DNA of 37,440 bases from Bacillota bacterium (GTDB lineage Bacteria; Bacillota; Sulfobacillia; Sulfobacillales; Sulfobacillaceae). Numbering within the stretch: the stretch's first letter is position 1; each line of letters begins with the position of its first letter. The translations under genes were made by a program, and so were the position numbers. Under the pieces are notes generated by a model that saw only the letters and a list, made by a program, of their open reading frames with translations, searched no databases and was not told where the DNA came from. The stretch lies in NCBI GenBank assembly GCA_023475835.1, contig JAMCVM010000081.1:1-37440 (forward strand), read 5' to 3'. Positions 1 to 8,639 of this stretch are shown piece by piece.

Positions 1-85
1 TAGGTTCAGGCTCGGTCGCAAACAACGTCAACAGTTCGTCCCGAGTACGCAGGATCCATTCCATAAGTAGGTCCCGTCCTTTCAT
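1..85 (-). CDS. 5' end of an unidentified gene, cut by window edge
   Basis: A minus-strand frame is open from ATG at 83-85, with an in-frame ATG at 62-64, to the window edge (28 codons). The peptide starts MKGRDLLMEWILRTRDELL and looks helical. A weak AAGGAC lies about 11 nt before the second ATG. Too little is visible to name a family, and a chance frame is possible. Confidence 0.3.
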   Translation of the reverse strand, partial: MKGRDLLMEWILRTRDELLTLFATEPEP

Positions 86-250
86 GATCGTTGGGGACAG
101 AATACCTCCAATCGCAAAGAAATGCCGGAGTTATTTTTGGGATCCACTACCCGCACGTGACCCCCTGAGTAGTTACGTTTTAAGAGGATAAAAGACGACC
201 GCGACATAGTCCACGTAGGTTCGGAGAATGATAAATCTGTGGGAGAATGA

Positions 251-259
251 TTATCCACA
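251..259 (+). promoter_or_regulatory. Exact DnaA box (TTATCCACA)
   Basis: TTATCCACA matches the consensus DnaA box exactly. It is a single copy, with a loose partner TGTGGGAGA just upstream, so it is not an origin by itself. One such 9-mer is expected by chance in a few windows of this size. It gains some weight only from the nearby parS-like palindrome and origin-proximal genes. Confidence 0.3.
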
Positions 260-1049
260 GCGTTTTTCTGACGTAGCAATCGTATTCCTCGAAGGCCCAA
301 CGCCCGGAGCGTTTGAGGGGTTGGGGAGGTCGTGGCTTTTTCTCGATGAAAAAGGTCTGCGGGTAGTGGTGGCTGAGTCTGGGGACGAGAATTTCTGAAA
401 TAATGCCTATGGGGTCGATGTACTTCGCGCGGTTCATGGATTTATTTAGGGGAGGGCGCCACCGGCTTGCCAATCCCTAATGGAATCATGGGTTGAAACG
501 TCCAGGGCCCTGGCATCTAAGGGACCAATGGGACCCGGATGCACAATAGTGTTTGGCGGTGAACGCGTTGGAGGGCAAGCGAATTCGGTAAGAGAAGGGG
601 CTGTCAAGGGACAGCTTGACGCTGATCGTAACCGGGGTGTTGGGTTGAGACAGCCTGGTGCGCGGAGACTGACGAAAAATAGGACGCTCGCTGACGACGG
701 TATGGTTTTGTGGGAGGGTGTGACGTAAATCGGTGAGGGCTAGGTGGGGTTTTCTGTGACGATGATTTGAGGCAGGTTTGTGGGATGTGCTACGACATTG
801 TTGGAGGTGGGTGCTGAAACGTGATGACGCTTTGCTCAACCGAAACCGTATGAATTGGGTTCAGGCACACCTGGAACGGTTCTTTCAAACGGGAACAACA
901 CCGCGAGGAGAATCCCGAGTGTTGTTTTGTTAAACTTGTTGGTTGGTATATGGCGGTGTTCGAAAGCGTTGGGCTCTCAAGTGTTGTTGAGCAGGGAGGG
1001 ACAGCTTTTAATTGCGGGGGCTCTGGAGTCGGTAACTGAGGTTTTAGAC

Positions 1050-1079
1050 ACAAAAATGTTCCTCGAGGAACATTTTTGT
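1050..1079. promoter_or_regulatory. 30-bp perfect palindrome, parS-like core
   Basis: The sequence is perfectly self-complementary over 30 bp, with half-site ACAAAAATGTTCCTC and centre TCGA. Its central 16 bases, TGTTCCTCGAGGAACA, resemble the ParB-binding parS site of Bacillota (TGTTCCACGTGAAACA type) but differ in the middle and lower arm. It lies 67 nt before the ykvI-like start. As RNA it would form a hairpin, but with no U-tract. A chromosome-segregation site is the most attractive reading; a repressor operator is the alternative. Confidence 0.55.
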
Positions 1080-1146
1080 CCTGCCCAACTTGGGGCCTAT
1101 CCATGCCAAGCTCTGCGTATGCATGCAACTATACGGAGGGATCGAA

Positions 1147-2121
1147 ATGAAACGACGACCTTGGCTTGGGGTGGGATTGACGTACGTGGGCACCGTTATT
1201 GGGGCCGGATTTGCGAGCGGTCAAGAAATATGGCAGTTTTTTTCCCGTCACGGGGATTGGGGAGCGCTAGGTATTGGGCTGGCAGGGACGATGTTCTACT
1301 TTATCGGTCGTTCCGCCCTAGAAAGGGGAAGGTCAGGGACTCCCCACTTCTCGGCGTTTTTGTCTAACATTTATGGGCGTTATGGGATCATCCTAGACTA
1401 TTTAACTACTTTGGTGCTAGCGGTTGGTATCGGCGTCGTGGCGGTAGGCGGGGGTGCGGTTTTGGCCATCCTGACCCATTGGCCTCGTCCACTCTGCTCC
1501 ATCATGGTTCTAACGGCAATTATCTTCTCCGCCTTGAAGGGAAGCACATTGATTGTAAGAATCAACACCTTGTTGGTACCCTACTTACTTTTGCTTACGT
1601 TGATCATTGGTTTCTGGCCGGCCAATAACCATCGGGCGGCGCCTCAGATTATTAGTCAGGGATGGTGGTTTTCCGCTTTGCTCTACGTGTCGTATAATCT
1701 GTTTACGGGTATGACAACATTGCTGAGTTTAGGGTCAATTCTCGACACACCGCGGGACTCTTTGCGTGCAGCGCTTTTAGCTTCCTCGCTGTTGACTCTG
1801 ATGGCCCTATTAGAGCATCGGGTCCTGCTCACCATCGGAAACGCCGGAAGCCTGCCGATGATGACGGCAGCGAGCTCGATCGGCGGACCAATGCATTGGC
1901 TTTTCGGTGTAAGCTTATTAGCCGCCATGTATACGACTGGAATCGGCGAGGCGTTTTCTTTAGTGAGTCGTTACGGCAGGCTGCGCGCACAGTGGATATG
2001 GTTGTCGGGTCTTATGATTGGCTGGCCCTTTCAAACATTGATTGCTTCTATTTACCCGGTTTTGGGGGTTATGTCGGTCGCCTTTTGGGCTCCATTGCTC
2101 GTCCCTACTCGCAAGCGATAG
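1147..2121 (+). CDS. YkvI-family membrane transporter
   Basis: A polytopic membrane protein of 324 residues with about ten hydrophobic segments. It resembles the YkvI/YcaM-like group of the amino-acid/sodium symporter fold: the N-terminal region GLTYVGTVIGAGFASGQEI, with a glycine-rich break in helix 1 and the GFASGQE stretch, is typical. Substrate is unknown; family members are only loosely linked to branched-chain amino acids. I start at ATG 1147 because GGAGGG lies 7 nt upstream; longer in-frame starts lack a ribosome site. A C-terminal basic PTRKR ends the protein. The next gene starts 22 nt after the stop, suggesting one transcript with the TPR and membrane genes downstream. Confidence 0.8.
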   Translation: MKRRPWLGVGLTYVGTVIGAGFASGQEIWQFFSRHGDWGALGIGLAGTMFYFIGRSALERGRSGTPHFSAFLSNIYGRYGIILDYLTTLVLAVGIGVVAVGGGAVLAILTHWPRPLCSIMVLTAIIFSALKGSTLIVRINTLLVPYLLLLTLIIGFWPANNHRAAPQIISQGWWFSALLYVSYNLFTGMTTLLSLGSILDTPRDSLRAALLASSLLTLMALLEHRVLLTIGNAGSLPMMTAASSIGGPMHWLFGVSLLAAMYTTGIGEAFSLVSRYGRLRAQWIWLSGLMIGWPFQTLIASIYPVLGVMSVAFWAPLLVPTRKR

Positions 2122-2143
2122 AGTGCCGTATCCATGAATTGAG

Positions 2144-2704
2144 GTGGCGAAGTTCGAGTCCGCAGCAGAAGATTTATTAATGGAGGGAAATCGCGCCTGG
2201 GACAATGGCCTGAGGGAACACGCCTTAGAATGCTACCAGATGCTAGTCGACCGTTTCCCTAACCTTCCAGACGGGTACAATAAGTTGGGGGTGGTATCGG
2301 CCGAACTTGGAAATTTACAGGAGGCCGAGCGATATTTTTTAACCGCCATCGACTGTGATCGCAAACACGTGCCTTCTTTGAGCAATTTAGGCAACATTTG
2401 CTTGGAACGCGGCGACTTGGACGAAGCCATAGCATATTATGCCTTGGCCCTTGAATCCGACCCCGAATATCCCCCCGCTCATCATAATTTGGCGGTGGCT
2501 TATCGAAAAAAAGGGGAGCTTGGCGTCTTTGTTCGACACCTTAAAAAATCACAACGCTTTGAACGGCAACGGGACCGCTTGTCGCTGCAAGCTGGCAACG
2601 CTACAAGATGGCAGAAGACCGCTGCTAGAGTTCCCGATCGCTGGTGGATTTGGGTGATGGTTTTGATCTTGGTTTTGTTTGCTGTGGGGAGGGCATTGCG
2701 GTGA
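2144..2704 (+). CDS. TPR protein with C-terminal membrane anchor
   Basis: A 186-residue protein made of tandem tetratricopeptide repeats. Helical pairs with the usual A/G/Y spacing run from about residue 10 to 130, for example PDGYNKLGVVSAELGNLQEA and PSLSNLGNICLERGDLDEA. The last 20 residues (WWIWVMVLILVLFAVGRAL) form one membrane helix, so the repeats probably face the cytoplasm and bind a partner. An in-frame TGA at 2135 forces the start to GTG 2144, which has only a weak GAGG next to it, so reinitiation from the upstream gene is likely. The stop overlaps the next start (GTGA). The partner is not known. Confidence 0.8.
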   Translation: MAKFESAAEDLLMEGNRAWDNGLREHALECYQMLVDRFPNLPDGYNKLGVVSAELGNLQEAERYFLTAIDCDRKHVPSLSNLGNICLERGDLDEAIAYYALALESDPEYPPAHHNLAVAYRKKGELGVFVRHLKKSQRFERQRDRLSLQAGNATRWQKTAARVPDRWWIWVMVLILVLFAVGRALR

Positions 2705-3063
2705 GCACAATGGCGCCAGGATGGCGACTCGCATTTGGATGGGCGATTGGATTGCTCCTGCCTTTGGGCGTATTATGGGCCGTCCGCGGAGATACGGCCG
2801 ATTTGTCCCGGATTACCCAATTTTTAGTGCTATTCGTGTTAGCGATGATCGCAGGCAAACTCGGAAAATGGATCTCCGGTTCGATTTGGGATCAAACGCT
2901 TAAGTCAGTGTTAGATGACTGCGCCTTATCGCTGATCCTCGCGGTCGTCGCCTATGAGGCTTCGATCTGGATGCTGCACCATGGCGGTGGGCCGATCAAT
3001 CCTATGTGGGCGGCCCTGGCCGGCACCTATTTAATCATGCTGTGGCCCATCCGGTCACGGTAA
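2701..3063 (+). CDS. Small four-helix membrane protein, unknown function
   Basis: A 120-residue hydrophobic protein with about four membrane segments (roughly residues 7-27, 33-50, 68-85 and 97-115). GTG 2701 is chosen because GGGGAGGG lies about 6 nt upstream and the codon overlaps the TPR stop in a GTGA, a classic coupled pair; the frame is open further 5' but without a ribosome site. I recognise no family motif. Coupling to the TPR protein and closeness to the CvpA-like gene suggest a membrane complex, but that is inference. Confidence 0.75.
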   Translation: MSTMAPGWRLAFGWAIGLLLPLGVLWAVRGDTADLSRITQFLVLFVLAMIAGKLGKWISGSIWDQTLKSVLDDCALSLILAVVAYEASIWMLHHGGGPINPMWAALAGTYLIMLWPIRSR

Positions 3064-3080
3064 TCAAAGAAATCGCCACG

Positions 3081-3096
3081 GGTCACTTAAGTGACC
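3081..3096. promoter_or_regulatory. 16-bp perfect palindrome before cvpA-like gene
   Basis: GGTCACTTAAGTGACC is a perfect 16-bp palindrome lying between the preceding stop (3063) and the AAGGAGG ribosome site of the next gene. It has no loop or U-tract, so a dimeric-repressor operator is more likely than a terminator. Confidence 0.45.
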
Positions 3097-3109
3097 GAAG
3101 GAGGCTCTC

Positions 3110-3676
3110 GTGAACTGGGTATCTGTCGCTATTCTTGGTTATGTGGGATTGGGTGCCCTGTCCGGGCTCCGACGTGGTCTAAGTCTCGTCGTGTTCTCCG
3201 TTGCTGGCTATATCGCAGGTATGTTATTGGCCAGTCGGTACCAAAAGGTTATTGTGGCAAGCATAGTGCACGCCTTACCGATTCAGCGCTGGGTGAATCG
3301 GTACATTCCGCTGGCAGCCTCAAACCTTGGCGGAGTGCATCAAGCGACCGACCGCTGGGTGATCAGCATTTTGGGAGTATTGGTTTTCTTGTTAGTGATC
3401 TTTGCTGTAGAAGCCCTCGGTCGATCCGTCGGAGTCGTCGTCAGCCAACTAGTGAAGACCTTTCGCGTGACTGGATTTCTCAACGGCATTGGCGGCCTGG
3501 CCGCTGGGTTGGTTGAACATGGCCTAGTGGCCTGCTTGATCTTGGGTGTTCTCGTCAGCTTTCCTCTGGTTAGTCATACGTCTTTAGTCGTGGACTTGGA
3601 TCACAATGCTCTGGTAACGGTTCTGGTCGGATGGTACCATCGCCTGACCTTGACTCCGGCAGCCAAATGGCTCTAG
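3110..3676 (+). CDS. CvpA-family membrane protein
   Basis: A 188-residue membrane protein with four hydrophobic segments. The N-terminus NWVSVAILGYVGLGALSGLRRGL matches the CvpA/colicin V production pattern: a first helix, then G-x-x-x-G-x-x-R-G-L entering the second helix. A later segment ends in the glycine-rich GFLNGIGGLAAGL, also typical. The family role is poorly defined (envelope homeostasis, toxin secretion, biofilm-related phenotypes). Start is GTG 3110, with AAGGAGG 6 nt upstream. It is separated from the preceding gene by a perfect palindrome, so it may be controlled on its own. Confidence 0.75.
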   Translation: MNWVSVAILGYVGLGALSGLRRGLSLVVFSVAGYIAGMLLASRYQKVIVASIVHALPIQRWVNRYIPLAASNLGGVHQATDRWVISILGVLVFLLVIFAVEALGRSVGVVVSQLVKTFRVTGFLNGIGGLAAGLVEHGLVACLILGVLVSFPLVSHTSLVVDLDHNALVTVLVGWYHRLTLTPAAKWL

Positions 3677-4310
3677 TAGAGTGCAGTATGAATCTCCACG
3701 CGACCCGGAGCAGCAAAATTCACCGGCTGGGTTCCGTAGGGACTGGGACAGACCACCCAACAGGGTGAAAAAATCCAAGGAACGCGGCGCATATTCACTC
3801 TTATCGTGCATCGAGGGGCCATTTACCGTGCACTCGCACCCTCAACCCAAGATTGCAACTGCTTCGTCAGGGGGTGCGCGCTGGAGGATTCGTATACGGG
3901 CCCCATCATGGCACATCAACCAGCCAATAGTCAGCGGCGCTTTACGCCAACGGCATCCCCAAAAAAGTTGGCACAAACCTCCGTAAATGCTCGATCGCCC
4001 ATCGACCCCCCGGAATGAAGCGCAGTGGCGGTGGATTTTAGTGCGTAGCCAATAGCCGATCGGAGCGTAGCCTAATTCGGGGGTGTTTTGCGAAAGGCCC
4101 AATACAATTTGCCCCGCCACATATCGGCAACAATAATCGCTATGATAGAATTCACCATGAGCCTTAAATAGGTGTGAGCAGGCGACGGCTTAACCTGGTT
4201 GGCTCACCCTTTTGATGTGTCGTCTAGGGGGCTAGTCGTCCAGTGCCGCAGGCAGTTGCCGGCTTTAGGTGACGTTGGGTTCAAATTGGGGCGAAACTGA
4301 GGGAAGACCG
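3677..4310. other. Gap with possible gene remnant, no intact gene
   Basis: No intact gene is visible in these 630 bases. On the minus strand one frame between about 4130 and 3830 reads protein-like pieces (GGSMGDRAFTEVCANFFGDA, then MMGPVYESSSAHPLTKQLQS) interrupted by stops, which looks like a decayed gene of unknown family. A weak hairpin, GTGAGC (4174-4179) with GCTCAC (4202-4207) followed by CCTTTT, could end transcription of the upstream genes. Confidence 0.3.
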
Positions 4311-4526
4311 ATGGCAAAAGAACGACTGACGTTTGAGTTAAATCAGGTCGTCGAACTAAAGAAGCCGCATCCATGTGGCAGTAAATCCTGGAAGATTTTG
4401 CGTACCGGGATTGATTTTGGTTTGCGATGCGAAGGATGTGGACATCGCATCCTCATTCCTCGCAAGGATTTTGAACGCGCAGTAAAGCGTATTCTGAGCG
4501 ACCCCAGCAGTGATCTTTCCTCCTGA
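4311..4526 (+). CDS. DUF951 family protein
   Basis: A 71-residue basic protein matching the DUF951 family of Bacillota: an N-terminal LNQVVELKKPHPCGSKSW followed by GIDFGLRCEGCGHRILIPR. Three cysteines (C in HPCG, and CEGC) probably form part of a metal or nucleic-acid binding site. Function is unproven, though the family is often found a few genes before rpsF, as here. I start at ATG 4311, preceded by GAGGGAAG; an upstream in-frame GTG would add residues not seen in the family. It ends at a hairpin shared with the convergent mrfB gene. Confidence 0.85.
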   Translation: MAKERLTFELNQVVELKKPHPCGSKSWKILRTGIDFGLRCEGCGHRILIPRKDFERAVKRILSDPSSDLSS

Positions 4527-4532
4527 ATATGA

Positions 4533-4557
4533 GCCCGACCCCGGCTCGGCGTCGGGC
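4533..4557. terminator. Hairpin between convergent DUF951 and mrfB genes
   Basis: GCCCGAC pairs with GTCGGGC across an 11-nt loop, just after the DUF951 stop. A second small stem (GATTGC/GCAATC, 4568-4586) follows. Neither has a good U-tract, so termination strength is uncertain. Confidence 0.45.
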
Positions 4558-4640
4558 CAGAGAATATGATTGCGTGTGAGGCAATCACGCCTGGATTTAA
4601 CGTATTCTTTCGGGTTTTGGCTCAACGCGGCGGAAAAGAG

Positions 4641-5924
4641 TTACCGTATTTCCACCGACCCGCCTGCGAGCTTGTTTCGAAGTCGCTCCAGGCGCCTCTC
4701 ATGGGGGCTGTCGGCGGCCACCGGATGACGTCGCAGCGAGCGTTGCTTCCCTATCCATACGGTCCGCGCTTGTTCCGCATAGTCGAGGGCCCGGCGATAA
4801 TCTTGTAGATGATGTTCGTAGATTTTCGATAGATCTAACAGAAGTTCCTCGGACGGAAAAATTTGCTCGGATAAACCTTCCTCCCACCATTCCAAGCACC
4901 CCTGCCAATCTCCTTGGCGTTTTAGCAACCGTCCCATCGCCAGGCGCGCCGATTGGCGAAAGGGACCGGATCGAAGGGCTATTTTTTCGTAGCCACGTTG
5001 CGCTAACCCATCATGTCCCAATTGCTCATACCAGCGACTAATTGCGAAACACTCCCGATCCGAAGCCATCGCCGAGTCCCTATAACGTAAGATTTTCCAT
5101 GATAAATGGATATATAAACTGATTAACGACAGCACGTCCCATTCATTATGGGTTAGCACCCCCCAAATGACATCCATGTCGCGCTTGCGAAGATAGTCAA
5201 AGTAGAGGATTGGGGCCATCTGCCCTGGGATGTCTCCCTCGCGCACTACTTCCAGCTGCTGCTGTTCCACAGTGGCGAGACGACACGACGGGAGCTGATC
5301 CGCCCAGAGTCTCCTGGTTGGATACAGCAAATCGATATGCTCAAAGGCAGGCAGAGCCGGAACCGACCCGCGCAGCAACGTATGGCGCGATCGGACTTGC
5401 GGCCAGTCGAAGGATTTGCCGTTATAAGTCAGCCAATACTTGGCGTCGTCCACCCGGGAAAAAAACGCCTGGTATAGGGGAGCCTCAGCTGCAGGAGAGG
5501 AAAGAAAGTGCTGAGTGACCACGACCTCACTGCCCTCAAAACGGGCGTAGCCGAGAAGAAAGACAAGGTTACCGGCTCCATGGTAAAGACCCGTGGTTTC
5601 GGTATCAAAGAAGACGAGATCCCGCGCAGTTACCTGTTTTGGCTTGAGCGGATGATCAATGCTTAAAGACTCCCAGTCATTCAATACGTCATACAACTCA
5701 TAAAAACGATAGCGACCGTGACGATGGGACAAAGCAAACCGATGTTCGACCGTCACGATCGGCGATGGAGTCGCGTCCGTCACGGTCACCGCCGGGGCTG
5801 TGGCGGGGCCATGCGTGTCTTCCGCTGACTTAATTTTTTCCGCTCCGCCAGGGTTGTCCTTGAGAATGTGCGACCGGTAGCGCGCTAATTGCTCCTTGAG
5901 TAGCGTTCCAGAAGTATCCGCCAT
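4641..5924 (-). CDS. mrfB: MrfB-type DEDDh 3'-5' exonuclease (YprB) with TPR C-terminus
   Basis: A 427-residue protein matching B. subtilis MrfB/YprB. The RNase H-like exonuclease core runs from about residue 95 to 275 and shows all acidic motifs: FFDTETTG (Asp107, Glu109), TYNGKSFDWPQ, and HNEWDVLSL with the catalytic His and last Asp. The C-terminal third has TPR-like helices (WYEQLGHDGLAQRGYEKIAL onward). In B. subtilis it works with the MrfA helicase to remove mitomycin C-type lesions outside the UvrABC pathway. It starts 15 nt after mrfA stops, so the two form an operon. TTG 5927 directly precedes ATG 5924; AGAGAGGA fits the ATG better. Confidence 0.88.
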   Translation of the reverse strand: MADTSGTLLKEQLARYRSHILKDNPGGAEKIKSAEDTHGPATAPAVTVTDATPSPIVTVEHRFALSHRHGRYRFYELYDVLNDWESLSIDHPLKPKQVTARDLVFFDTETTGLYHGAGNLVFLLGYARFEGSEVVVTQHFLSSPAAEAPLYQAFFSRVDDAKYWLTYNGKSFDWPQVRSRHTLLRGSVPALPAFEHIDLLYPTRRLWADQLPSCRLATVEQQQLEVVREGDIPGQMAPILYFDYLRKRDMDVIWGVLTHNEWDVLSLISLYIHLSWKILRYRDSAMASDRECFAISRWYEQLGHDGLAQRGYEKIALRSGPFRQSARLAMGRLLKRQGDWQGCLEWWEEGLSEQIFPSEELLLDLSKIYEHHLQDYRRALDYAEQARTVWIGKQRSLRRHPVAADSPHERRLERLRNKLAGGSVEIR

Positions 5925-5939
5925 CAATAAAATCCTCTC

Positions 5940-8207
5940 TTAGGCATCGACTAGACATTGAATGAGCGCTCGAGCCAGGCGCTTGCTGGAAGGATAGCCT
6001 ACTCCTGTACAAGAGGGGCACCCTGATTCACAAGGGCACGCATCGATCAAGCGATCCGACGCTTGCAGCATTACATCAGCATCACGGTACACCTGTTCCG
6101 AAAGCCCGACTCCGCCCGGATAGCGGTCATATAGGAAAATGGTCGGAGCTCCAGAATGGACGGCTTTTCTTTGGGGGACAACGTGAAGATCGCGTGGGTC
6201 GCACATCACAAATAATGGAGCGACATGGCCTAGCACATGGGCTAACCCTACGAGTCCACGTTCCACCTCGTCCTTGCCCAGGGCTTGGAAAAGGTCTTCC
6301 GAGAAGCTAATCCAGGCTGCGGTGGTATGGAATTCCTCTTCCGGAAGGTGGATTGGCCCCGATCCCACATTCTCCTGGGTTTCAAACTTTATCTTTTTAA
6401 AAATTGTAGCCATGGCATGGACGGACACCTCGCCTCGGCCTAGGCTTGATGACCCTTGGTCACGAATCTCGTCTTCCGTCAGGACTTTCAATTGCACCGC
6501 GAGATTGGCATCCGTGTAATAGTCTACCTGCACTTCCCGTACATAAGCTTTTTTCTCGGCATAGTCCAGTTTTTCCACTTGAAATTGAATCCCTTGGTGT
6601 AGATAAATGGCTTCTTCATGCAACAAGGTGAGGGAACTAAATCGGTCCATTTCACCGATGACCCGCTCTTGGCCCCGTTCCGAAATATCGATAATGACCA
6701 CGTTTTCTTGCGAGGCCGAGCGCAGACTAATCTCGTGGGCAGGAAACGAATCACTCATCCAGTACCATTTGCCTTGCGCGTGATGTAAAATTTCGGCTTC
6801 CACCAAGAAGTCGAGAATCTCCGTCACGTTTTGGCCACCGAATAGGGCTCCTTCGCCGAAGGGCAGTTCGTAGGCGGCACACTTAAGCTGGTCTACCAGA
6901 ATGATGAGATTGTTGGGGTTGATGCGCGCCGTCTCCGGGCTAGAGTCGAAGAAATATTCGGGATGTTTCAACACATATTGGTCCATCGGCGTCGACCCCC
7001 CGACCATCACCACCACCGATTCGCCCTGGCGCCGTCCTGACCGTCCAGCTTGTTGCCACGTACTGGCGATAGAACCTGGATAGCCGGTGATGACACACGC
7101 CTGCAGTTGACCAATATCCACGCCCAATTCGAGCGCATTGGTGCTGACGACCCCGATAATCTCACCTTCACGCAAACCCCGTTCGATTTCTCGCCGTTCA
7201 CTTGGCAAATAGCCACCCCGGTACCCTCGAATGGCGCGTGCGCCCACAGGGGTTTTGATACGGTCCTGCAAGTAGGTCAGTAAAATCTCCACACGGACTC
7301 GACTGCGTGCAAATACGATGGTCTGAATTCGGTTGCTCAAAAACCGTCCGGCAATGTCACTGACTTCTAGGGTCGCACTACGCCGAATGTTTAGAGGGGC
7401 ATTGACCACCGGAGGGTTATAGAAAATGAAGTGCTTTCGCCCTGTCGGGGCTCCATTGTTATCGACGAGGACGAATGGTTCTTCGACCAACTGCTCCGCT
7501 AGTTGTTTAGGATTGGCAATGGTGGCTGAGGTGGCAATGAACTGAGGCTTCCCCCCGTAAAAGGCAGCAATGCGTTTCAGGCGCCGCACCACATTGGCCA
7601 CATGACTACCGAAAACGCCACGATACGTGTGCAACTCGTCAATCACCACATATTTGAGGTTCTCAAAAAATGCGACCCACTGTGTGTGATGGGGCAAGAT
7701 GGCAGTATGCAGCATATCTGGGTTAGTAATGACAATGTTCCCTGCCGTCCGGATGTGCTGCCGAATGCTGGCGGGCGTATCTCCGTCGTAGGTTTCTGAT
7801 TTAATGGGAATTCCGGTCCCGGCGATGAGGTCGACCAACTCCGCTTTCTGGTCTTGCGCCAATGCTTTGGTCGGAAAAATATACAGGCTTCGTGTCTTGG
7901 CATCAAGCGTCAACGCTTGTAAGATCGGTAAGTGGTAACAAAGACTCTTGCCCGAGGCTGTAGGGGTTACCGTGACAATGTTTTGACCGCAAGAGACCAG
8001 GCTATACGCGGTTGCCTGATGAGTATACAGGTCGACAATGCCGCGGCGTTTCAGCGCCTCGCTAATTCTGGGGTCGAGTCCCGTAGGGAACGGCACGGAC
8101 TGGGCAGGCCGAGCGGGAAGGGTCTGCCAGTGCTGGACCTGTTCCATAAAATCCGGGTCGTCACGGAGCTGCTGAAGCAATTGGGACAAATCTGGTCGCG
8201 GTTGCAT
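5940..8207 (-). CDS. mrfA: MrfA-type DEAD/DEAH-box DNA helicase (YprA)
   Basis: A 755-residue superfamily 2 helicase of the YprA/MrfA group. Visible motifs: Q-region YTHQATAY, Walker A TPTASGKS (residues 81-88), motif II DELH (190-193), motif III SATIAN, and motif VI QQAGRSGRR. The C-terminal DUF1998-type domain carries four cysteines in CPCESGCPSC (724-733), the zinc site required in MrfA. It unwinds DNA in lesion repair and passes the strand to MrfB, encoded next. Start is ATG 8207 with GAGAGGATGATGGA just upstream. It is divergent from rpsF across about 310 bp that must hold both promoters. Confidence 0.9.
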   Translation of the reverse strand: MQPRPDLSQLLQQLRDDPDFMEQVQHWQTLPARPAQSVPFPTGLDPRISEALKRRGIVDLYTHQATAYSLVSCGQNIVTVTPTASGKSLCYHLPILQALTLDAKTRSLYIFPTKALAQDQKAELVDLIAGTGIPIKSETYDGDTPASIRQHIRTAGNIVITNPDMLHTAILPHHTQWVAFFENLKYVVIDELHTYRGVFGSHVANVVRRLKRIAAFYGGKPQFIATSATIANPKQLAEQLVEEPFVLVDNNGAPTGRKHFIFYNPPVVNAPLNIRRSATLEVSDIAGRFLSNRIQTIVFARSRVRVEILLTYLQDRIKTPVGARAIRGYRGGYLPSERREIERGLREGEIIGVVSTNALELGVDIGQLQACVITGYPGSIASTWQQAGRSGRRQGESVVVMVGGSTPMDQYVLKHPEYFFDSSPETARINPNNLIILVDQLKCAAYELPFGEGALFGGQNVTEILDFLVEAEILHHAQGKWYWMSDSFPAHEISLRSASQENVVIIDISERGQERVIGEMDRFSSLTLLHEEAIYLHQGIQFQVEKLDYAEKKAYVREVQVDYYTDANLAVQLKVLTEDEIRDQGSSSLGRGEVSVHAMATIFKKIKFETQENVGSGPIHLPEEEFHTTAAWISFSEDLFQALGKDEVERGLVGLAHVLGHVAPLFVMCDPRDLHVVPQRKAVHSGAPTIFLYDRYPGGVGLSEQVYRDADVMLQASDRLIDACPCESGCPSCTGVGYPSSKRLARALIQCLVDA

Positions 8208-8519
8208 TCCATCATCCTCTCGGCCAAATTTAGGCTATCCAGAGGCCTCGTAGCGTGCAAATGTTTCTGGATCGATGATAGCATCATTGCCGGGACTGCG
8301 TCTAGACCTCAGTCCCCTCGCAATCTGGCAGGGCCCCTACCGGCCGCGAAAGGCAGTGGCTGCACTCCTTGGGGCATTGTGACGGAAAGTTTACCATATC
8401 ATATTCGCAGTCCTGCGTGGGAGTATCATGTCCCGAGCGGTCGTTGCGAAGAACCATCTTTGATAACCTAATCTAGGATCCAACCACTCGTTTTAGACTG
8501 GCGCCAGACATCCAAGCGG
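8208..8519. other. Divergent intergenic region mrfA / rpsF
   Basis: No gene is supported here. A small inverted repeat GATGAT-AGC-ATCAT lies near 8273-8288, and the minus-strand sequence near 8385-8400 (TATGGTAAACT) could be a -10 region for mrfA. I cannot identify a LexA-type operator. Confidence 0.35.
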
Positions 8520-8548
8520 TTGCAATGGCTCCAAAAACTTGCTAGACT
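8520..8548 (+). promoter_or_regulatory. Sigma-A type promoter of the rpsF operon
   Basis: TTGCAA (8520-8525) and TAGACT (8543-8548) are 17 bp apart, a good housekeeping promoter about 90 bp before the rpsF start. Confidence 0.6.
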
Positions 8549-8581
8549 TACCGTGTCTGGGACAAGATCCCGCGCCACTCT

Positions 8582-8639
8582 GCTCCGATTCGAATCGGAG
8601 CCCCCACTACTAATGGGGTCCGTGGAGGAGGTGAGAAGT
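8582..8639 (+). promoter_or_regulatory. rpsF mRNA leader with hairpins, possible S6:S18 autoregulation
   Basis: The leader holds a 20-base perfect palindrome (GCTCCGATTC and its mirror, 8582-8601). It is followed by CCCC...GGGG and a CCG immediately after the second stem, then the GGAGGTGA ribosome site. Many bacteria control rpsF by S6:S18 binding to a leader hairpin with an exposed CCG mimicking 16S helix 22. The match here is suggestive only. Confidence 0.35.

Larger units (their letters stand above)
86..1146. other. Long intergenic stretch upstream of the ykvI-like gene
   Basis: I see no convincing gene in this kilobase; the open frames have poor composition and no ribosome sites. The best candidate is a 40-codon frame 811-933 (+), GTG or ATG (850) start, containing NWVQAHLERFFQTG, with GGAGGTGG at 803-810 that abuts the GTG too closely. 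The stretch also holds one exact DnaA box and a 30-bp palindrome, listed separately. It could be the decayed end of an origin-proximal gene or a regulatory region. Confidence 0.4.

Noticed and set aside
251-259. Replication origin
   Set aside because: Only one exact DnaA box, no AT-rich unwinding region or box cluster, and no dnaA gene in the window.
180-1128. Several open frames upstream of the ykvI-like gene
   Set aside because: They are short, proline- or arginine-rich, lack ribosome sites, and overlap on both strands; none resembles a known family.
3842-4120. A 92-codon minus-strand frame
   Set aside because: Its own composition is poor; the adjacent frame is more protein-like but broken, so I record only a possible remnant.
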